Assembly (NCBI RefSeq): GCF_003312915.1
Contig: NZ_CP030261.1
Span: forward strand, 4,402,001 to 4,466,000
Direction: 5' to 3'
From: Flavobacterium fluviale
GTDB lineage: Bacteria; Bacteroidota; Bacteroidia; Flavobacteriales; Flavobacteriaceae
Length of the DNA: 64,000 bases
In this document: positions 39,511 through 48,062 of the stretch, piece by piece
How positions within the stretch are numbered: the stretch's first letter is position 1
Layout: every line of letters starts with the position of its first letter
Notes under the pieces: model-generated
The model's input: the letters and a program-made list of their open reading frames with translations, nothing else
Databases searched by the model: none
Told to the model about the DNA's origin: nothing
Program-made: the position numbers and the translations under genes

Positions 39511-40959
39511 ATGAAAAAGACAATTATATACAGTTTGGCAGTTCTCTTTTTAATAAGTGCCTGCAATCCGTTGGACGAAGATCCTAAAGCATTTATTTCG
39601 TCTGGCAATTTTTATAAAACAACTGAAGATGCAGATGCGGCCGTGATCGCGATTCATAATGCGATAAACAGTTCTACACATACTTTGTACAATCGATTAA
39701 TCCAAATTTCAACTGAAATGGCAACCGACGATTACGAAGCAGGACCAAGAGCTAGAAATGCGCATGTTAGAGCTTTGTCCAATTTAACGCACGATGCATC
39801 AAACGATCGTATGATCGAACTGTGGAGACAAAGTTATGACGGAATCAATAGAGCGAATGTAGCTATTGATAATATCTCGAAGAATCCAAATCTTAATTCA
39901 CAGAAAGACAAAGATTTAATTAACGAGGCAAAGTTCTTAAGAGCCTTATTATACTTTAACTTAGTACGATGGTTTGGAGATGTTCCTTTGGTTTTACACG
40001 AAACGACTGTTTTAAATCCAGATGCTATTAATGTGAGTAATACTCCAGAAGTTGAAGTTTACACACAAATCGAAAATGACCTGATTGATTCCGAAGCACT
40101 TCCAGTTGTGCAGCAAAACAAAGGACGCGTAACGGCTGGCGCTGCAAAAAGCATTTTAGCGAAAGTATATCTAACCGAAAAAAAATGGCAGAAAGCAGCC
40201 GAAAAAAGCAAAGAAATCATTGACAGTAAAGTTTATGATTTGTTCGAAAATTATGCTGATGTCTTTAATGTGGCAACCAAAAACGGAAAAGAACATATTT
40301 TCTCTGCACAATTTAAAGGTCTGACGAACTGGAACGGAAATATGCTGGCTTCGACAGCTGCACCAACTTCTGTTCCTGGAATTGCAGGTGATCAAGCTGA
40401 TGCGTTGCATAAAGAAGGCGGACTTTTTGAAGCTTTCGCCGAAACAGACAAGAGAAAGTACATCACTTTTGCTGTAGAATTTGTGAGTCCAACCGATGGA
40501 AAAACATATAAAGTAACCCCTCATTTTAATAAATATTTTGATCCTGCAACACCAACTTCGCCTGGACAGTCTTCTAAAAATACGCCAATTATAAGGTTTG
40601 CAGAAGTATTACTGATTTATGCAGAAGCTTTAAACGAACAAAACGGAGGACCAACTGTAGAAGCTTATGCGGCAGTTGACCGAGTGAGAACCAGAGCCGG
40701 CGTTGACTTATTAGCGACAACATCGCCTGCGTTAAGTCAAGATGCTTTTAGAGAAGCGGTTTTTGAAGAAAGAAGAAAAGAATTGGTTTATGAATATCAG
40801 CGCTGGTTTGATCTAGCTAGAAGAGGTCCAGATTATTTTGTCGCAAAACTAAAAGCGGCAGGAAAAACAAATGCACAGCCAAAACACGTTCACTTTCCTA
40901 TTCCGCAAAGAGAATTGGATTTGAATAAGAATTTAAAACAGGTTCCGGCTTGGAGATAA
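39511..40959 (+). CDS. SusD/RagB-type surface lipoprotein (locus 2)
   Basis: A 482-residue lipoprotein with lipobox LISAC (Cys18). It has the SusD helical scaffold, NEAKFLRALLYFNLVRWFGDVP in the N-terminal half, and EERRKELVYEYQRWFDLARRGP near the C-terminus. It pairs with the receptor upstream. It is similar in plan, but not closely, to the SusD at 26985. Confidence 0.94.
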   Translation: MKKTIIYSLAVLFLISACNPLDEDPKAFISSGNFYKTTEDADAAVIAIHNAINSSTHTLYNRLIQISTEMATDDYEAGPRARNAHVRALSNLTHDASNDRMIELWRQSYDGINRANVAIDNISKNPNLNSQKDKDLINEAKFLRALLYFNLVRWFGDVPLVLHETTVLNPDAINVSNTPEVEVYTQIENDLIDSEALPVVQQNKGRVTAGAAKSILAKVYLTEKKWQKAAEKSKEIIDSKVYDLFENYADVFNVATKNGKEHIFSAQFKGLTNWNGNMLASTAAPTSVPGIAGDQADALHKEGGLFEAFAETDKRKYITFAVEFVSPTDGKTYKVTPHFNKYFDPATPTSPGQSSKNTPIIRFAEVLLIYAEALNEQNGGPTVEAYAAVDRVRTRAGVDLLATTSPALSQDAFREAVFEERRKELVYEYQRWFDLARRGPDYFVAKLKAAGKTNAQPKHVHFPIPQRELDLNKNLKQVPAWR

Positions 40960-41167
40960 TTTTTTTAAATACCTACAAACATAGTTTTTAAATGCTGTGT
41001 AAAGGCGTTTCACTTGTTCAAATAAAGATGGATTAAGATTTAGTATAGCTATGTGTTGCGAAATGTATTTCTCTTTTACATACTACTTAAACCAAAAAAA
41101 ATCTATGTTTCTATGTGTTAGAAACCTTTAAAAAAATAAAAATATACTAACAGTAAATTATTATAAA

Positions 41168-42820
41168 ATGAATAAAAGAATAAACATTTTATTTTCTGTC
41201 TTATTGACGGGAATAATTGGTTCTTATGAAACCGAAGCTCAAACCGCATCTTCTAAACCAAACGTAATTTTGATTATGGTGGACGATATGGGCTATTCGG
41301 ATTTGGGAAATTATGGATCTGAAATTAAAACGCCAAATCTAGACCGTTTAGCGAAAGAAGGAACGCGACTTCGCGAATTTTACAACAACTCAATCTGCGC
41401 GCCTACGAGAGCTTCATTATTGACGGGGCAGTATCAGCACAAAGCTGGGGTTGGTTATTTTGACGTCAATCTGGGTTTACCTGCCTATCAAGGTTATCTC
41501 AACAAAGAATCTTTAACCTTAGGAGAAGTTTTCCGTTCTGGTGGTTACAGCACCTTAATGTCTGGAAAATGGCACGTAGGTTCTGAAGATCAAGCGCAAT
41601 GGCCAAATCAAAGAGGTTTTGATAAATTTTACGGAATTTTAAAAGGTGCTGCGAATTATTTTGATACAAAACCGCTTCCTTTCGGAAAGACGGCTTATCC
41701 TGTAAAAATGATCCGTAACAATGAAGAATTGCATCCAAAAGATGATTCGTACTATTTCACAGATGAAATCGGAAATAATGCCGTTACTTTCTTAGACGAA
41801 CAAAACAAAGAAAACAAGCCTTTCTTTTTGTACTTAGCATTTACAGCGCCTCACTGGCCATTGCAGGCAAAACCTGTTGATATTGCCAAATACAGAGGAA
41901 AATTTGATGAAGGCTGGGATGCTTTAAGAGAGAAAAGAATTCAAAAGTTAAAAGAAAACGGAATTCTGCTTCCAGGTCAAACTATTGCTCCTCGTGACCC
42001 AGAAGTACCAGAATGGGATAAATTGACGTATGACGAAAAACAATTTTGGAAAGCCAAAATGGAAGTGTACGCGGCAATGGTAGATAACATGGATCAAAAT
42101 GTTGGAAAAGTCTTAGACAAATTAAAAGCTTTGAAAAAAGACAAAAACACTCTGATTATTTTTATTGCCGATAATGGGGCTCAAGGCGGTTTCAATACTT
42201 ACAATCCATTGAGAAGAGGTTTGGTTCGCAACGATGGACCAATTGGAACTTCTGGTTCTTTTGATTATCAGGAACAAAACTGGGCATATCTTTCTAATAC
42301 ACCTTTGCAGGATTATAAAAACAATATGCACGAAGGCGGTTTCAGCTCTCCGTTTATTGCTTGGTATCCATCAAAAATAAAAGCAGGAAGAATTGACAAA
42401 GGAACTGGACATATTATTGACCTTGCTCCTACTTTCTACGAATTGGCTGGAATTGAATATCCTAAAAATTTAAACGGAGTAACTGCTAATCCACTTCCAG
42501 GAAAAAGTTTGCTTCCTGTTTTATTTGACAATGCTTCTGAAGTAAACAGAGGCGCGCCGCTATTCTGGGAAAGAGCTGGAAATAGAGCAGTTAGAGAAGG
42601 AAAATGGAAATTGGTTTCTATTTATCCGTCTTATCAATGGGAACTTTACGATCTTGAAGCAGACCGTGGAGAAACAGCCAATGTTGCTGCACAAAATCCA
42701 GGAATTGTAAACGATCTTTCTGCAAAATATTTTGACTGGGCAGATAAAACCGGAGTTGTAGAATACAGCAAATTCAAACAAAAAAATGAGTTGATTCCAG
42801 GTGCTGCTGCTAAGAAATAA
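41168..42820 (+). CDS. Secreted type I sulfatase (locus 2)
   Basis: A 550-residue arylsulfatase-family protein with a signal peptide (about 1-24). Metal segment VILIMVDDMGYSDLGNYG; formylglycine motif C77-A-P-T-R with LLTGQYQHKAG; KWHVGSEDQAQWP; and FIADNGAQGG. Family length is normal. It lies 208 bases after susD without an obvious promoter and so probably belongs to the same operon. Closest in motif to the sulfatase at 28750 but clearly a separate lineage. Substrate unknown. Confidence 0.93.
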   Translation: MNKRINILFSVLLTGIIGSYETEAQTASSKPNVILIMVDDMGYSDLGNYGSEIKTPNLDRLAKEGTRLREFYNNSICAPTRASLLTGQYQHKAGVGYFDVNLGLPAYQGYLNKESLTLGEVFRSGGYSTLMSGKWHVGSEDQAQWPNQRGFDKFYGILKGAANYFDTKPLPFGKTAYPVKMIRNNEELHPKDDSYYFTDEIGNNAVTFLDEQNKENKPFFLYLAFTAPHWPLQAKPVDIAKYRGKFDEGWDALREKRIQKLKENGILLPGQTIAPRDPEVPEWDKLTYDEKQFWKAKMEVYAAMVDNMDQNVGKVLDKLKALKKDKNTLIIFIADNGAQGGFNTYNPLRRGLVRNDGPIGTSGSFDYQEQNWAYLSNTPLQDYKNNMHEGGFSSPFIAWYPSKIKAGRIDKGTGHIIDLAPTFYELAGIEYPKNLNGVTANPLPGKSLLPVLFDNASEVNRGAPLFWERAGNRAVREGKWKLVSIYPSYQWELYDLEADRGETANVAAQNPGIVNDLSAKYFDWADKTGVVEYSKFKQKNELIPGAAAKK

Positions 42821-42852
42821 TTACTTTTTTTGATATTTTTAGTAATTATAAC

Positions 42853-42884
42853 AAAAAGCGATTGTTGTAAAATAGTCGCTTTTT
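42853..42884 (+). terminator. Terminator of the locus 2 operon
   Basis: AAAAAGCGA (42853-42861) pairs with TCGCTTTTT (42876-42884), 33 bases after the sulfatase stop. Confidence 0.75.
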
Positions 42885-42905
42885 AAAAACAAAAAATGAT
42901 GTACA

Positions 42906-42936
42906 AAAAAAGCAGCAATTTATTTGCTGCTTTTTT
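42906..42936. terminator. Bidirectional terminator between sulfatase and rocD
   Basis: AAAAAAGCAGCAA (42906-42918) pairs perfectly with TTGCTGCTTTTTT (42924-42936) around a 5-base loop. A and T runs on both sides let it serve the convergent genes. Confidence 0.88.
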
Positions 42937-42955
42937 ATTTTATATTTCCATTCGA

Positions 42956-44206
42956 TTATCTAAAATCATTCAAAGATTTTTCAATAATCTCCAGACATTC
43001 ATTAATTTGTTCTTCTGTCATTACCAAAGGCGGAGCCAATCTAATTTTATTTCCGTGAGTTGGTTTTGCCAATAATCCGTTATCTCTAAATTTTAGGCAG
43101 ATTTCCCAAGCCAAATCAGATTCTTCATCTGTATTGATAACGATTGCATTTAAAAGTCCTTTTCCACGGACAAGCGTAATTAAATCATTTTTCTCGGCAA
43201 TTTTATTTAATCCATCTCTTAAAATAACTCCTAAACGCTCTGCATTTTCAGCTAGTTTTTCGTCTTTAATAACTTCAAGAGCTGCAATCGCTACGGCCGC
43301 TGCAACTGGATTTCCTCCAAAAGTAGAACCGTGCTGTCCAGGTTTAATTACGTTCATAATTTCGTCGTTACATAGAACAGCCGAAACTGGATAAACACCG
43401 CCAGAAATTGCTTTTCCTAAAATTAAAACATCAGGCTGCACATTTTCGTGATGAACGGCTAATAGTTTTCCTGTACGTGCAATTCCCGTTTGCACCTCAT
43501 CTGCAATAAAAAGTACATTGTGTTTTTCGCAAAGCGCTTTTGCTTTCGCTAAATAACCTTCAGATGGAACATAAACTCCTGCTTCACCCTGAATAGGCTC
43601 AACCAAGAATCCAGCGATATTTTTTGAAGAATTTAAAGCGTTTTCAAGAGCTTCAAGATTATCGTATTCAATCTTTATAAAGCCGTCTGTAAAAGGACCG
43701 AAATTTTTACGCGCTGTTTCATCATTTGAAAATGAAATAATGGTAGTAGTTCTTCCGTGAAAATTATTCTCGCACACTATAATCTGTGCTTGGTTTTCAG
43801 GAATTCCTTTTACTTCGTAAGCCCATTTTCTAGAAATCTTCAAAGCGGTTTCAACCGCTTCAGCTCCCGTATTCATTGGAAGAACTTTATCGAAACCAAA
43901 ATAATTGGTTACGTATTCTTCGTAGTTTCCTAGTTTATCATTGTAAAAAGCACGAGAAGTCAAAGTCAGTTTTTGAGCCTGTTCAACCATTGCATTTACA
44001 ATTTTCGGATGGCAATGCCCTTGATTCACCGCAGAATAAGCTGAAAGGAAATCAAAATATTTTTTTCCGTCAACATCCCAAACATATACTCCTTCTCCGC
44101 GTTCTAAAACTACTGGAAGCGGATGGTAGTTGTGAGCTCCATATTTATTTTCTTTTTCAATCAAAATTTCTGATTTTGATGAAAGCGCTTTTTCTGTACT
44201 TATCAT
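42956..44206 (-). CDS. rocD: Ornithine aminotransferase
   Basis: A 416-residue PLP-dependent class III aminotransferase that moves the delta-amino group of ornithine to 2-oxoglutarate, giving glutamate semialdehyde. Seen are NFHGRTTTIISFSND, FIADEVQTGIARTG with the PLP-contacting Asp, and the Schiff-base Lys in ILGKAISGGVYPVSAV. The N-terminal NYHPLPVVLERGEGVYVWD is typical of RocD. An Lrp-type regulator gene is divergent, and an inverted repeat lies in the shared intergenic space. Confidence 0.93.
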   Translation of the reverse strand: MISTEKALSSKSEILIEKENKYGAHNYHPLPVVLERGEGVYVWDVDGKKYFDFLSAYSAVNQGHCHPKIVNAMVEQAQKLTLTSRAFYNDKLGNYEEYVTNYFGFDKVLPMNTGAEAVETALKISRKWAYEVKGIPENQAQIIVCENNFHGRTTTIISFSNDETARKNFGPFTDGFIKIEYDNLEALENALNSSKNIAGFLVEPIQGEAGVYVPSEGYLAKAKALCEKHNVLFIADEVQTGIARTGKLLAVHHENVQPDVLILGKAISGGVYPVSAVLCNDEIMNVIKPGQHGSTFGGNPVAAAVAIAALEVIKDEKLAENAERLGVILRDGLNKIAEKNDLITLVRGKGLLNAIVINTDEESDLAWEICLKFRDNGLLAKPTHGNKIRLAPPLVMTEEQINECLEIIEKSLNDFR

Positions 44207-44268
44207 AATCTGCTTTTTATTTCTGCAAAAATATTAAAAATTAAATTAATTAAGCTTGTAAATTTATA

Positions 44269-44302
44269 TTTTGACTTAAAAATAACAAAATTAAAGTCAA
44301 AA
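44269..44302. promoter_or_regulatory. Candidate Lrp-type operator between rocD and the regulator
   Basis: TTTTGACTT (44269-44277) and AAGTCAAAA (44294-44302) form a perfect 9-bp inverted repeat with a 16-base spacer. A related half-site, TTTTGAGTCAAA, lies near 44337-44348. The gap is otherwise AT-rich. Confidence 0.5.
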
Positions 44303-44429
44303 ATTACATTTTAAGATCAATAAAAAGCTATATTTATTTTGAGTCAAATTTAATTTTATGACTGTTTATTAAAAAAATTAATTACTTTTATGAATACCAA
44401 AAACCGAATTTTTTAAACAATTTAATTGA

Positions 44430-44882
44430 ATGGAATTATTAGACGAATTTGATATTAGTATTATAAAGGAATTAGAAAAAGATGGCAGAATGGCTTTTTC
44501 TGCGATCGCTGCTAATTTGAAAATATCAAATACTATGGTGCATCAGCGTATTAACAGAATGATAGAACAAGGTGTAATCGGCGGTATAAAACCTATTATT
44601 CAGGAAAAGAAAATCGGCTATGACTGGGCTTCTTTTACGGGAATTACACTAAACAAAGATTCAGATTCTGACCGCATAATTGAAGCTCTTAAAGAAATTC
44701 CAGAAATCACAGAATGTTATTATGTTACGGGTTCATTTACTTTGTACATTAAAATAATTGCCAAAAATCATGAACATATGCGACGCATTCTTTATGAAAA
44801 AATAGACGGAATTCCAGGCATCGCTAAAACCGATTCGATTGTTGAATTGGGCTGTGCTTTTAAAAGAAATATTTCATTATAA
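44430..44882 (+). CDS. Lrp/AsnC-family transcriptional regulator
   Basis: A 150-residue regulator: N-terminal helix-turn-helix (about 5-55, LLDEFDISIIKELEKDGRM) and a C-terminal RAM ligand-binding domain (about 68-143) with the ECYYVTGSFTLYIKI strand pattern. Divergent from rocD, so control of ornithine/arginine breakdown by an amino acid effector is likely by analogy with Lrp-type regulators of such genes. It is followed by a terminator. Confidence 0.92.
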   Translation: MELLDEFDISIIKELEKDGRMAFSAIAANLKISNTMVHQRINRMIEQGVIGGIKPIIQEKKIGYDWASFTGITLNKDSDSDRIIEALKEIPEITECYYVTGSFTLYIKIIAKNHEHMRRILYEKIDGIPGIAKTDSIVELGCAFKRNISL

Positions 44883-44917
44883 GAAGATCTTTTATTCTTT
44901 TTTAAAATAATAGTTAC

Positions 44918-44950
44918 AAACCTCACAGGAATTTACTTGTGAGGTTTTTT
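44918..44950 (+). terminator. Terminator after the Lrp-type regulator
   Basis: AAACCTCACA (44918-44927) pairs with TGTGAGGTTT (44938-44947) followed by a T-run to 44951. Confidence 0.88.
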
Positions 44951-44992
44951 TGTAACATAATATTTCTGATATTTGTTAAAAATTGTAGAATT

Positions 44993-45766
44993 ATGAAAAA
45001 TGCAGTATTAATTTTATTCAGTGCAATCTTATTTTCAAACCTTATGAACGCACAATTAAAACCCGTAAAATACACCGAAGGCACGCAGCAGCTAAACGGC
45101 TTATTTATAAAATCTGCTAAAAAAAGCACCAATAATCCAGGAATTTTATTATTACCAGCCTGGCTCGGAATTGACAATGCTTCTAAAGGAATTGCAACAG
45201 AATTATCTAAATTGGGTTATCACGTTTTCATCGCAGATATTTACGGCGAAGGAAATTACCCGAAAAATACCAGCGAAGCTGGAAAACAAGCTGGCTTTTA
45301 CAAAACTAATTATGAAGCATACCAAAAGCGTATCGATGCTGCTCTGAAAGAATTGGTAAAATCTGGAGCAAACGCCGATAATATTGTCGCTATTGGTTAC
45401 TGCTTTGGAGGAACTGGGGTTTTAGAAGCTGCTAGAGGTCATTTAAACGTAAAAGGAGTTGCTTCATTCCATGGTGGCTTAGGTAAAGATGCAAGTCGTA
45501 AAACAGAACCTTTAACTGCTAAAGTTTTAATCTGCCATGGGGCTGATGATCCGTTTGTACCAAAAGACGAAATTACAGCATTCCAACAAGAAATGCGTGA
45601 TGCAAAAGCAGACTGGCAGATGATTTACTACGCTGATTCTGTTCACTCTTTTACTAATCCAGAAGCAGGAAGCGATAATTCTAAAGGAGCAGCTTACAAT
45701 CCTGTTGCAGCAAAAAGATCTTTCGATCATTTACAACTGTTCTTAAATGAAGTTCTAAAAAAATAA
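44993..45766 (+). CDS. Secreted dienelactone hydrolase family protein
   Basis: A 257-residue alpha/beta hydrolase with a signal peptide (about 1-20, LMNAQ). The Cys nucleophile is in GYCFGGTG, the acid in GADDPFVP and the His in DSVHSFTNP, a complete DLH triad. An in-frame extension to 44939 would run into the preceding terminator, so the ATG at 44993 is the better start. The physiological ester is unknown; the family name rests on chlorocatechol pathways, not on evidence here. Confidence 0.87.
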   Translation: MKNAVLILFSAILFSNLMNAQLKPVKYTEGTQQLNGLFIKSAKKSTNNPGILLLPAWLGIDNASKGIATELSKLGYHVFIADIYGEGNYPKNTSEAGKQAGFYKTNYEAYQKRIDAALKELVKSGANADNIVAIGYCFGGTGVLEAARGHLNVKGVASFHGGLGKDASRKTEPLTAKVLICHGADDPFVPKDEITAFQQEMRDAKADWQMIYYADSVHSFTNPEAGSDNSKGAAYNPVAAKRSFDHLQLFLNEVLKK

Positions 45767-45811
45767 TACCTATTATAACCCTTACCAAAAACAAATCAAC
45801 TAAATAAACCA

Positions 45812-46810
45812 ATGTCACACAGCAAAATTAGAGAAGACAAAACCTGTTTGAACTGCAGGCACGTTGTCGAGCAGAAATTCTGTCCAAACTGCGGACAGGA
45901 AAACAGCGACAGCCGAAAAACTTTTCATCATTTATTTATTCATTTCTTTGAAGATTTAACGCATTATGAAAATGCATTTTGGAAAACGATTCGTAACCTG
46001 CTTTTTAAACCTTCAACTCTAACCAAAGAATATCTTTCGGGAAAACGATTGTCTTATCTGGCTCCTGTGCGTCTTTATATCTTTATTAGTTTTATAACTT
46101 TTCTTTTAATTGCATTATTTCCAAATAAAATAACTGAAGACCTAGCAAAAAATGACAAGGAAATCACGTCTAATTTTGAAAAAGCTGAGATAAAAGAAAA
46201 GAAAAGCTGGAATGAAAAATCGTACTTAAAGTCAAAAACTGTAGACAAATCATATTTTCATTTGAAAACAATGAAAGAAATTGATTCCATTCAGAAGTAT
46301 GGAAAGGAAAGCGAAAAACTATCAACATTGGAATATTGGATGTATGAAAAAGCTGTCCACGTAACAGAGAATAATACTAAAAAGCAAATTATTGAGAAAT
46401 TTATAGAATCGTTTTTTCATAACATACCCAAAATCCTATTTATTATAATGCCTTTTTTCGCCTTTTTCTTATGGCTTTTTCATAATAAAAAACGCTGGTA
46501 CTATTTTGACCATGGTATTTTTACCCTCCATTATTTTTCTTTCCTTTTATTGATATTCCTCATCATGTTTATTATAAACAGATTAATAGGCCTGTTTGGC
46601 GACAGCCCGTTATCATATATATCAGGAATAACTACTTTTGTGGGAACAATATGGATGTGTTATTATTTTTATCCGGCACATCATCGTTTTTACGGCGAAT
46701 CTAGAATAGTATCGTTTATTAAAAGTTTTTTCTTATTCATTATAAACTCACTATTTATTATGTTTTTATTAACCTTTTACGTTCTTTACACATTTATTAA
46801 TTTACACTAA
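45812..46810 (+). CDS. DUF3667 membrane protein with N-terminal zinc ribbon
   Basis: A 332-residue protein beginning with a zinc ribbon of two Cys pairs (CLNC about 12-15 and CPNC about 29-32), then a conserved TFHHLFIHFFEDLTHYENAFWKTIRNLLFKP segment in pieces typical of DUF3667, then about five hydrophobic helices. Function unknown. It lies between the hydrolase and the M28 peptidase on the same strand with short gaps (45 and 9 bases), so an operon is likely. Confidence 0.85.
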   Translation: MSHSKIREDKTCLNCRHVVEQKFCPNCGQENSDSRKTFHHLFIHFFEDLTHYENAFWKTIRNLLFKPSTLTKEYLSGKRLSYLAPVRLYIFISFITFLLIALFPNKITEDLAKNDKEITSNFEKAEIKEKKSWNEKSYLKSKTVDKSYFHLKTMKEIDSIQKYGKESEKLSTLEYWMYEKAVHVTENNTKKQIIEKFIESFFHNIPKILFIIMPFFAFFLWLFHNKKRWYYFDHGIFTLHYFSFLLLIFLIMFIINRLIGLFGDSPLSYISGITTFVGTIWMCYYFYPAHHRFYGESRIVSFIKSFFLFIINSLFIMFLLTFYVLYTFINLH

Positions 46811-46819
46811 CTATAAAAA

Positions 46820-47836
46820 ATGAAAAAATTACTCATTTTATTATTGGTTGCATCTGCGTATTCTTGTAAAACTGCGCAGTCAACTGTTTCCAAAGACAAC
46901 TCCGATCCTACCAAGTACGTAAACGTCATTAAAGAAAAGGATCTTAAAAAAATGCTTTATATCATCGCTTCTGACGAAATGGAAGGCCGTGATACAGGTT
47001 CAAAAGGACAAAAAAAAGCAGGTAAATATATGATTGAGCAGTACAAAAAAAATGGTGTTTCTTTTCCAAAAGGAGCTTCAGATTACTATCAAGCAATTCC
47101 AGCTTCCTACTTAAATGCAAAACGCAACAAGAATCTGCCTGATTCTGAAAACATCTGGGCGTTTATTGAAGGTACTGAAAAACCAGACGAAGTTTTAGTA
47201 ATTTCTGCTCATTACGATCACATCGGAATTAAAAATGGTGAGATTTATAATGGTGCCGACGATGATGGTTCTGGTACTGTAGCAGTTATAGAAATGGCTA
47301 AAGCATTTACAAAAGCTAAAAAACAAGGACACGGACCAAAACGTTCTATTTTATTTCTTCACGTAACTGGAGAAGAGCATGGTTTGCACGGATCTCGTTT
47401 TTATTCTGAAAATCCTTTATTTCCAATTGCAAATACTATCGCCGACATCAATATTGATATGATTGGACGTCGTGATGTAGAACATGCAAATTCAAATAAC
47501 TATGTGTATGTAATTGGTGCTGACAGATTATCTTCTGATTTACACAATGCTGTTGTGGCTCAAAACGAAAAATACATCAAAATGGACTTAGATTATAAAT
47601 TTAATAATCCTAAAGACCCAAATCATTTTTATGAGCGTTCTGACCATTATAACTTTGCCAAACATGGTATTCCGTCTGTTTTCTTATTTAACGGAGTTCA
47701 CGCAGATTACCACGGAAAAGATGATACTGCAGAAAAAATTGAATACGACGCTTTAACTAAAAGAACAAAACTTGCTTTTGTAATCGCTTGGGATCTAGCT
47801 AATAGAGAAAATAGACCTGTGGTTGATAAGAAGTAA
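46820..47836 (+). CDS. M28-family zinc aminopeptidase lipoprotein
   Basis: A 338-residue lipoprotein (lipobox SAYSC, Cys16). The M28 zinc site is visible: HYDHIG, NGADDDGSG with bridging Asp, the catalytic Glu pair in TGEEHGLHGS, INIDMIGR, and the final His in ADYHGKDD. Likely an exported aminopeptidase. It follows DUF3667 after 9 bases, and a bidirectional terminator separates it from rho. Confidence 0.92.
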   Translation: MKKLLILLLVASAYSCKTAQSTVSKDNSDPTKYVNVIKEKDLKKMLYIIASDEMEGRDTGSKGQKKAGKYMIEQYKKNGVSFPKGASDYYQAIPASYLNAKRNKNLPDSENIWAFIEGTEKPDEVLVISAHYDHIGIKNGEIYNGADDDGSGTVAVIEMAKAFTKAKKQGHGPKRSILFLHVTGEEHGLHGSRFYSENPLFPIANTIADINIDMIGRRDVEHANSNNYVYVIGADRLSSDLHNAVVAQNEKYIKMDLDYKFNNPKDPNHFYERSDHYNFAKHGIPSVFLFNGVHADYHGKDDTAEKIEYDALTKRTKLAFVIAWDLANRENRPVVDKK

Positions 47837-47966
47837 ATTGCTTATTTAGGCACAAAGGTTCAAAGCCGCAAAGGTTCAGAGGTTTTTATAAAAGACAGAA
47901 TCTTTTAACAACTACACTGATTTTGATTTAGTAAATAACCTCAAAACCGCTAGAATTTTAAACATA

Positions 47967-47996
47967 AAAAGGGATGAGTTAAAACTCATCCCTTTT
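47967..47996. terminator. Bidirectional terminator between the M28 peptidase and rho
   Basis: AAAAGGGATGAGTT (47967-47980) pairs perfectly with AACTCATCCCTTTT (47983-47996), 14 bp. T-rich sequence follows on the plus strand and A-rich sequence precedes it. Confidence 0.9.
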
Positions 47997-48062
47997 GGTT
48001 TTTTTATAGACTATAAAAGGAAAACCTTTGCACCTTAGTAACTATGAACCTTTGCACCTTCT

